From Tenebrio molitor (lineage: Eukaryota; Arthropoda; Insecta; Coleoptera; Tenebrionidae), in NCBI RefSeq assembly GCF_963966145.1, contig NC_091046.1, positions 8,618,001 through 8,682,000 of the forward strand: DNA of 64,000 nucleotides, given 5' to 3'. Shown piece by piece: positions 58,725 through 64,000 of the stretch. The notes under the pieces were generated by a model. It was not told the DNA's origin. It was given only the letters and a program-made list of their open reading frames with translations, and ran no database searches. The translations under genes and the position numbers were made by a program. The stretch's first letter is position 1. The number at the start of each line of letters is the position of its first letter.

Positions 58725-60504
58725 TTGTAAACAATTTTGAATTAAGTATTTGATCTTACAGTTTTTTCCCATTGGTTTCATCTAAATATTTGTTATCCAA
58801 TTTAAGAGATATTTAATTATGAATTTTTAAATTTTGTGTTTTACTGTATTCCGATTATTACAGTCGAAGAGAACAAATGCTGTTATTATTATTATTATTA
58901 TTGTTATCGTTATTTACTTATTTCTCAGATAAAGACGAAATGTAAGCTACACTGCGGAGCTTCCGAAATGCGGCCCCCATTGCCCCCTTTGGTACGCTAC
59001 TGCCGAACCGGATAGCCCCGCTATCGCCATGATCTGATTGAGGATCTCGCGTTTAATATTTGAAATGGTATTCAAATGAATAGCGCATATTTCACATCAG
59101 TCAGATCGCTGTGACACGAGGCGTCCTATAATTGACAGCTGTAGACGAGCACGGGGTTGCTACACCCCATCCCCTGCCCACACTGGAATGTCGGGCCACA
59201 CAACACAATGCCGACTATTGACTAACTTCAATACCTCTCCAGATATTGAATTTTTCGCGTGATATGCCCACAAGTATGTCTGGCATTCTTGGATCGCCAA
59301 GGATGAGGAATTGCTGTCAAATGGTCACCTTTGTTCTTATCTCTATATGAACCTCGCCTTCCAGCAGAGTTATTACTACTGAAGTATTTTGACGCTACAA
59401 CACTTCCGTCATTAATCATCCGGCCAATATTATACCTTCGACGACTAAGACGGGATCTACAAAATTTAATAACGTGTTAAATTTCATCCCGACCTGACAC
59501 ACTTCAACACCAGATTAAAAAATATTAAAGATGTTCTCGTTTCTCGATGCAGATATGAGTCTGGGTATGAGCGTTCGTTCCTTTCAGAGTACATTTTTGA
59601 TCGATCACAAATTGTTTCTTTCCGGCTCAAATTTGGATTCAGTTCAAGGAAAGCAGTTTGAGTCGTATCTTGTTCAGAGGAATTGCTTCAAGTGTTAATG
59701 GTCGATAGACAGACTATAAATTATAATCACAGCTAACTGTGATACGCAGCCTTGTAAAACAAAGTTGGTGTCAATGCGCAATGGTTTAATTTAATCGACG
59801 ACCACCAACGGCGTAACCCAATTACGAGTTATATTGGTGGCGGTCCATCAATCAATACGGAATAGAAAACTCAATATATTTCTAATAAAAAACTTCATCA
59901 CAGCTTTAACATCGAAAACAAACTCATCAAAGAGGCAGCAAAATAAACGAGACGACCAAGTTCGTTTCATCTGTAGCAATCGTCGAGCGATTGATCTGGG
60001 ACAAGTGTTTACAGGGTCAATACGAGTCCAGATTTCAATTAGAAGTCAGTATTTACAGAACTCTCGTTATGATTTCATATCGAACAAGCCTAGCCAGAGC
60101 CGACGACAATCTCATACGACTCTCTCTGTTGACTTTCGACATTTGTTGCTGACATGACCGTCTGGATGGCTGCTATCGGCAAATAAAATCACAAAATTTA
60201 TATACATATTATGTATAGCTTTCTTATTTGAACCGACAACAAATATATCTCGTAGGAAAGTTTCACATCGGGGCCTTCCAATCAGCGTACGGTGCAGTTA
60301 ATCGCTTTCGAATGTTAGATACGATCTCTTTGTTCTATTCTTCCATAAGTTACAATAATAATAATAGCAGTGATGATCGTAGTTGTCGTAGCCAAAGTGA
60401 ATGTCACTAAATAGGAGATACAATAAAGAAATAAATAAATTCGTTCCCCAGCCAATCAAATTTTTCCGACACTCAGTTGACGTGAATAATTACTTGTAAA
60501 TACT
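58725..60504. other. No gene recognised; less AT-rich block 58930-59230
   Basis: A (TTA)n microsatellite lies at about 58880-58904. The following block to about 59230 is less AT-rich and non-repetitive in this window, with no coding frame that I can support. The remaining sequence to 60504 contains only short, unconvincing frames, the longest being 59834-60157 (+). Confidence 0.35.
58880..58904. repeat. (TTA)n microsatellite
   Basis: About eight ATT/TTA units in succession, followed by a partial continuation (gttatcgttatt). Confidence 0.85.
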
Positions 60505-61205
60505 GTGAGATCGAAAAAAAATAGAGTAGGGGCTGACCAAAAATTTCAGTTGGCAATTCGTTAAAATTTCAATAATCAGATGTCAGTCTTAAAAGTTAGG
60601 TTAGTGATTTTGAGAACGTTAAAATCTGGATTTTCATAAAGGTGTGAATTATGTGTGACCTGTCGGTTGTAATAGTATTTAACAGTATGTACTAATATTA
60701 TCCAGAGAGATTGTTGTGGGGGCTCTTATTGTCAAGGGGTAATTTCATGCAAAACATACACACAATAGAGTAAAAAGTGCAAATCTTTTTTAAGGATAAG
60801 CTTAACTGTACCAAATGATAGGTTAGTTTCTTGGGTTAATCTATGCAATTATTTTGTTCAACCTCTTCAATATTTTCAGCTGATCTTTTTGTCGGTCGTC
60901 TACTGCCTTTTTTGCGCAGAACACTACCTGTTTCCAAAAACATGTTTACTCATTTGTAGACTTTCTAGGCAAGTTGTTGGTAAGTGCATTGAAAGTCCGG
61001 AAACTTTTGTTGAAATTCCTCAAAAACTCGATGTGTCGAATAGGTCATTTGTCGTTCTCAAGCCTTTCTCCATTGCTGAAGAAACATTGCCCAATGAAAA
61101 TTTGTTGCTCTAAAGTGAACATATTGTAATAGCAAAATTTAATATTCAATGATTAATACTGACAATTACCATTGTAATGACATTTGAATTAAATTTTTAC
61201 TTGTT
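60505..61205 (-). repeat. Dispersed transposon-derived repeat B, copy 2
   Basis: Block 1 (60505-60680) and block 2 (about 60967-61205) match blocks at 20820-21010 and 21487-21725. The piece between them includes a transposase DNA-binding relic on the minus strand (listed separately). Both copies start with gtgagatcgaaaaaaaa, so this is a likely element tip. The opposite tip was not found. Confidence 0.7.
60850..61075 (-). pseudogene. Transposase helix-turn-helix relic within repeat B
   Basis: Minus-strand frames read RVFEEFQQKFPDFQCTYQQL, NMFLETGSVLRKKGS and RRPTKRSAENIEEVEQN. This is the bipartite helix-turn-helix plus GRP-type linker of a Tc1/mariner-like transposase (a 'FQ-x-KFP ... F-x-ETGSV ... 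GRP' pattern). Stops and frameshifts interrupt it and no catalytic domain follows in this copy. Confidence 0.6.
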
Positions 61206-61262
61206 GGCTTAAACAATAAAGTAAAAATACTGTAATTGTGAGTAAAAGAATAAAATGAAATA

Positions 61263-61761
61263 TCAAAGAAGTTGCTGGAAATGCCTGCCATCGTTTGCAG
61301 CACAACATGCCCAAGAAAGCCGAATTCGAGTCAGAATGCCTCTGTTTTCACAAATATCCAGAGCGACGTTTTGAACGGTGCACTATCGTGAAGGTACCAT
61401 ATTTTTTGTTGAATTGCTAGAGGAATTTCCTCGATTAAATCGGGCAAAACTTCATTTAACAATCGAAGATAACCGTCTACATTCAAACGATAAGTTAAAA
61501 CACAGGGGCCAACGAAGTGATTTCCAACAATCTTGTCTTCTACTGCAACTAAAATGCGATCTTCTCGTTGGTGATCAAAATAGAAACGCCCGAAATCGCC
61601 AATCGCGAAGATGCTGCACAACGTTTACAAAAGTTCCTGCATTTGGAACTGTCCTTTCAGGCAATCTTTCACCGTAGATTTGCCGTGCCAGCTCTGAATG
61701 TCCACGGGCTTCGCCATAGATCAAAAGTCATATCGGTTTTCTCCAGATTGATGAAAGACAT
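61263..61761 (-). pseudogene. Tc1/mariner-type transposase, internally deleted
   Basis: Starts at 61761 with MSFINLEKTDMTF, then a frameshift, then IYGEARGHSELARQIYGERL and TVPNAGTFVNVVQHLRD, a DNA-binding domain pattern common in insect transposase copies. It then jumps to the catalytic core: RILVAVEDKIVGNHFVG, GYLRLLNEVLPDLIEEIPL and QQKIWYLHDSAPF, where HDSAP corresponds to the HDGAPAH segment with the second catalytic Asp. A final piece, AANDGRHFQQLL, ends at a stop at 61263-61265. The middle is deleted and frames shift at least twice. It is a second, different transposase family from the relic just downstream. Confidence 0.75.
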
Positions 61762-62898
61762 TTGTGATTTAAATGGACTTAATTTTTATAAAAATTTTAG
61801 CCCCTTTTTCTCGAGAAATATCAACATTTAGATAAGGCATTATTAGCTCAATCGTTACCGTTTGTGGGGTTCTATCACAGGTTAAAATATCTGCGCAACC
61901 TTCAAAGTCAGCCTGTATAGATTTTACCTATTATTCACACAATTATCTATTTGCTCGTTATTACATAGTAGCAATAACTGAAATGACGAAGTTGAATGCC
62001 GTTTAAATGTCGAGTCAGTGGTGGGAATGGATGATAATAATTATAATTAACTTATTACTTGCTTCCTTTGACAGTTGAATTTAGTTTGCTTAGCAGTAGT
62101 AGTATTTCCAGGTAGAATCAAATGAGCTTGTGAACCTGTCGTTGACTGCTTTGATATCATCTGCATATAAAAAGATCCTGTTGACTCAATAATATTATTA
62201 ATGGATAGTACAAATAGCGTTGCTTCTAAATTAGTATCTTACACACACCACAAAGAGTTAAGCGCATAAGATTAATGATTAATTTTATTATTGGACAAAT
62301 CGCTTTATCAGATTTATCTAAATGAATTAGTTTGACGGTTTGATTCTGAATGTTTAGATAGTTTCCGTTACCACCAAACATTCAAAGAAAACATGTTGTA
62401 GAATAAATCACTTGAAGAATCATCTTGAGAGAATTTGAGTTTTTAGAAAAACATTAAGATATGCATTTAGTTTTGAATAAGCTAACTTCCGGTCACTACA
62501 AAAAATGCAGAAGGGGAGATTACTACTACTGTAGAATCTTTTCCATTGATCCAAATCGATTTTGTGAGATGTAGTTTTTCAATTTTAGATCCTTTAAATA
62601 ATTGTTGATTAATAATAGATGCAGTTTAATAATAATTGCTCACTTCTTTTTAATGTATTTAAAGCATAAAATGTATATAATGGAAAAAGAAATAACCTAG
62701 TATTCTTGATGTTGCTATTTATTTCTAATTGTAAGTACATATTTCTCTTTATTGCAATTTGCAACAAATTATTAAAATAATAATCTATTAGTTTGCCTCC
62801 TTTAATGGTTTTTCTCATTTTCTCATAATAACTTCTTTCATACAATTATTTCATATAATTTTTTCAACAATAATACATACAATAAGTATTCTTCCAAC
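61762..62898. other. No gene recognised
   Basis: AT-rich, with no open frame or inverted repeat that I can support. Part of it may belong to the 5' end of the adjacent transposon. Confidence 0.4.
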
Positions 62899-63011
62899 AA
62901 AATTTGTCATTTAAGACATGAGTAGCTTTTGCAACCAAAATTCCACGAGTCGACGAAGGAGACGACTGTAATTTTCCAAAAGCAAAAGCTACGAACCTCG
63001 TAGGTAAAATT
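62899..63011. repeat. Hairpin with CGAG motif, about 113 bp
   Basis: The left arm (aaaattt, gtagcttttgcaaccaaaat, cacgagtcg) pairs with the right arm (cgact, attttccaaaagcaaaagct ac, aaaattt). The loop holds cacgagtcgacgaag and gagacgac, and the right outer edge has the complement of CGAG (cctcgta). Its stem is unlike other loci. Confidence 0.75.
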
Positions 63012-63029
63012 TCGGTACATTTTAAAAAT

Positions 63030-63142
63030 ACACCCTGTATTTATAAAATGTACGCCAATGCGAAGTAACGTCTAGGAAATATGCTTTAAAATAAAGCAAA
63101 CCGCATTGGAGTACGTTTTATGAAATATGATAAACAGCGTGT
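63030..63142. repeat. Short fold-back repeat
   Basis: acaccctgtatttataaaat then gtacgccaatgcg (63030-63062) is matched by cgcattggagtacgttttat then a diverged tail to acagcgtgt (63102-63142). The ACACCCTGTAT-type tip is typical of small insect MITEs. It lies 20 bp after the CGAG hairpin. Confidence 0.7.
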
Positions 63143-63281
63143 TCCGAAACTAAAGCGGTTCAGAGTTTCAGGAACTAACTTCAATCTTTAAAAAATCATC
63201 TAAACAAGAGTACCTACTGCAACGTAATCTTCCTGCTTAGTTAAGAAATTATGAATTAATTAAGGGTCAATTAAAAATACA

Positions 63282-63689
63282 TACAGTGTATTTCACGAGT
63301 GATAATGAGTCCAACGGAATTGAAAATGCAACCCACAATACACGTGTAAAGTTAACGTGGATATTTATTTTTTGATTTAAAAAACAGAAAATGAAATTGT
63401 GAAAAAAGCTCGGAAAAAAGGAATAGTTCTTGGGAAAATGTTTATTATCTGCATTTGCCATAAATCCAGATCATGTCTGTTTTTTCATCTTTCGAATACA
63501 TTTTAATCGTCGTACTTTTTCGTAAATGTCAATTGTGACAAATAAAATTATTGGAAGCAAAGCCATCATGGATTCATAATTTGTTTTTATAACGATACAA
63601 TATTTAAAATAGCCACGTTAACTTTGCAAAGATATTGTGGGTTGCATTTTCAATTCTGCCGGGCTCATTATCACTCGTGAAGTACGATG
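63282..63689 (+). mobile_element. MITE family A, copy 4
   Basis: The left end tacagtgtatttcacgagtg, then ataatgag, and aaaatgcaacccacaataca; the right end attgtgggttgcattttcaa and ggctcattatcactcgtgaa. The interior keeps ttggaagcaaagccatcatg but lacks the gacataaacgtcattc block found in the other copies, so it is a shortened version. Confidence 0.85.
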
Positions 63690-64000
63690 CATTTTTATAG
63701 GTTCGATTTTTTAATATTAATGAGAATTATTTCCCATTTTATTCTTCAGATTTATTTATTTCTCCTTCTAATCATCAGATTAATTTATACATTCCTGATA
63801 TCAAAAATATTCTGTCATATTCCAAGGATGTTGATACAATCATGCAGGACACTATCAAGGAAACAACTTGTATTATGAAATTCAGTGCTATCTGATTAAC
63901 AATCCAAGAGCGTAAATATACAACACAATGAAGAAATAAAAGTGCTATAGAGAACTAAACTGAAATAACTCTCTGAAGATCAACAAAGGATGGCTGTAAA
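63690..64000. other. No gene recognised
   Basis: AT-rich end of the window with no supported feature. Confidence 0.4.

Noticed and set aside
1..64000. CRISPR array, bacterial operon or phage
   Set aside because: No regularly spaced direct repeats, no ribosome-binding-site/ORF organisation and no long contiguous ORFs. The elements found are eukaryotic transposons.

Overview
The window looks like a non-coding, transposon-dense stretch of an insect nuclear genome. Evidence for a eukaryote: AT-rich sequence, no operons, no long host ORFs, and dispersed TIR elements (Tc1/mariner, hAT), a Ty1/copia LTR element and a non-LTR retrotransposon 3' end. A beetle or similar insect is my inference from the mix of families; nothing here fixes the species. 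I recognise no host protein-coding gene, tRNA, rRNA or CRISPR array. The window may be a long intron or an intergenic region.

Layout. 1-3.3 kb: one small Tc1-like MITE and an unexplained, less AT-rich block (2.45-3.04 kb). 3.3-7.5 kb: the best-preserved element, a copia-type retrotransposon (3312-7504) with two short LTRs, an exact 5-bp target duplication (gaat-type: g-a-a-a-t on both sides), a half-tRNA(iMet) primer site and a polypurine tract. It carries gag, broken protease and integrase, and RNase H, but reverse transcriptase is deleted. Between RNase H and the 3' LTR lies an antisense 540-codon ORF with an RT palm fragment (YLDD), a Cys/His cluster and a PD...D endonuclease-like region. 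7.5-14.3 kb: mostly unrecognised sequence with one hairpin. 14.3-16.6 kb: a Tc1 element with 90-bp TIRs and a decayed transposase, then a mariner-like relic.

17-28 kb: MITE family A copy 1, a transposase-derived repeat (copy 1), long unrecognised stretches, and a 5'-truncated non-LTR retrotransposon (26.64-27.62 kb). 28.4-29.7 kb: a hAT-type MITE with an exact 8-bp target duplication, itself hit by a mariner-like miniature element. 30-42 kb: mostly unrecognised, with MITE A copy 2, two fold-back repeats and a 231-bp MITE. 42.4-45 kb: a 1.75-kb TIR element with a helix-turn-helix relic, a hairpin and two exon-like coding pieces, then another fold-back element. 48-53 kb: hairpins, a second relic of the antisense nuclease ORF family, MITEs, a full copy of the mariner-like miniature element and MITE A copy 3. 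53-64 kb: a related 867-bp miniature element retaining a transposase C-terminus, a MITE, two transposase relics, hairpins and MITE A copy 4.

The most unusual signals are (i) the copia element carrying an antisense RT/nuclease ORF and (ii) at least five locus-specific hairpins, with unrelated stems, whose loops share paired CGAG (or CTCG) motifs. Element boundaries were read by eye from inverted repeats and target duplications and may be off by a few bases.
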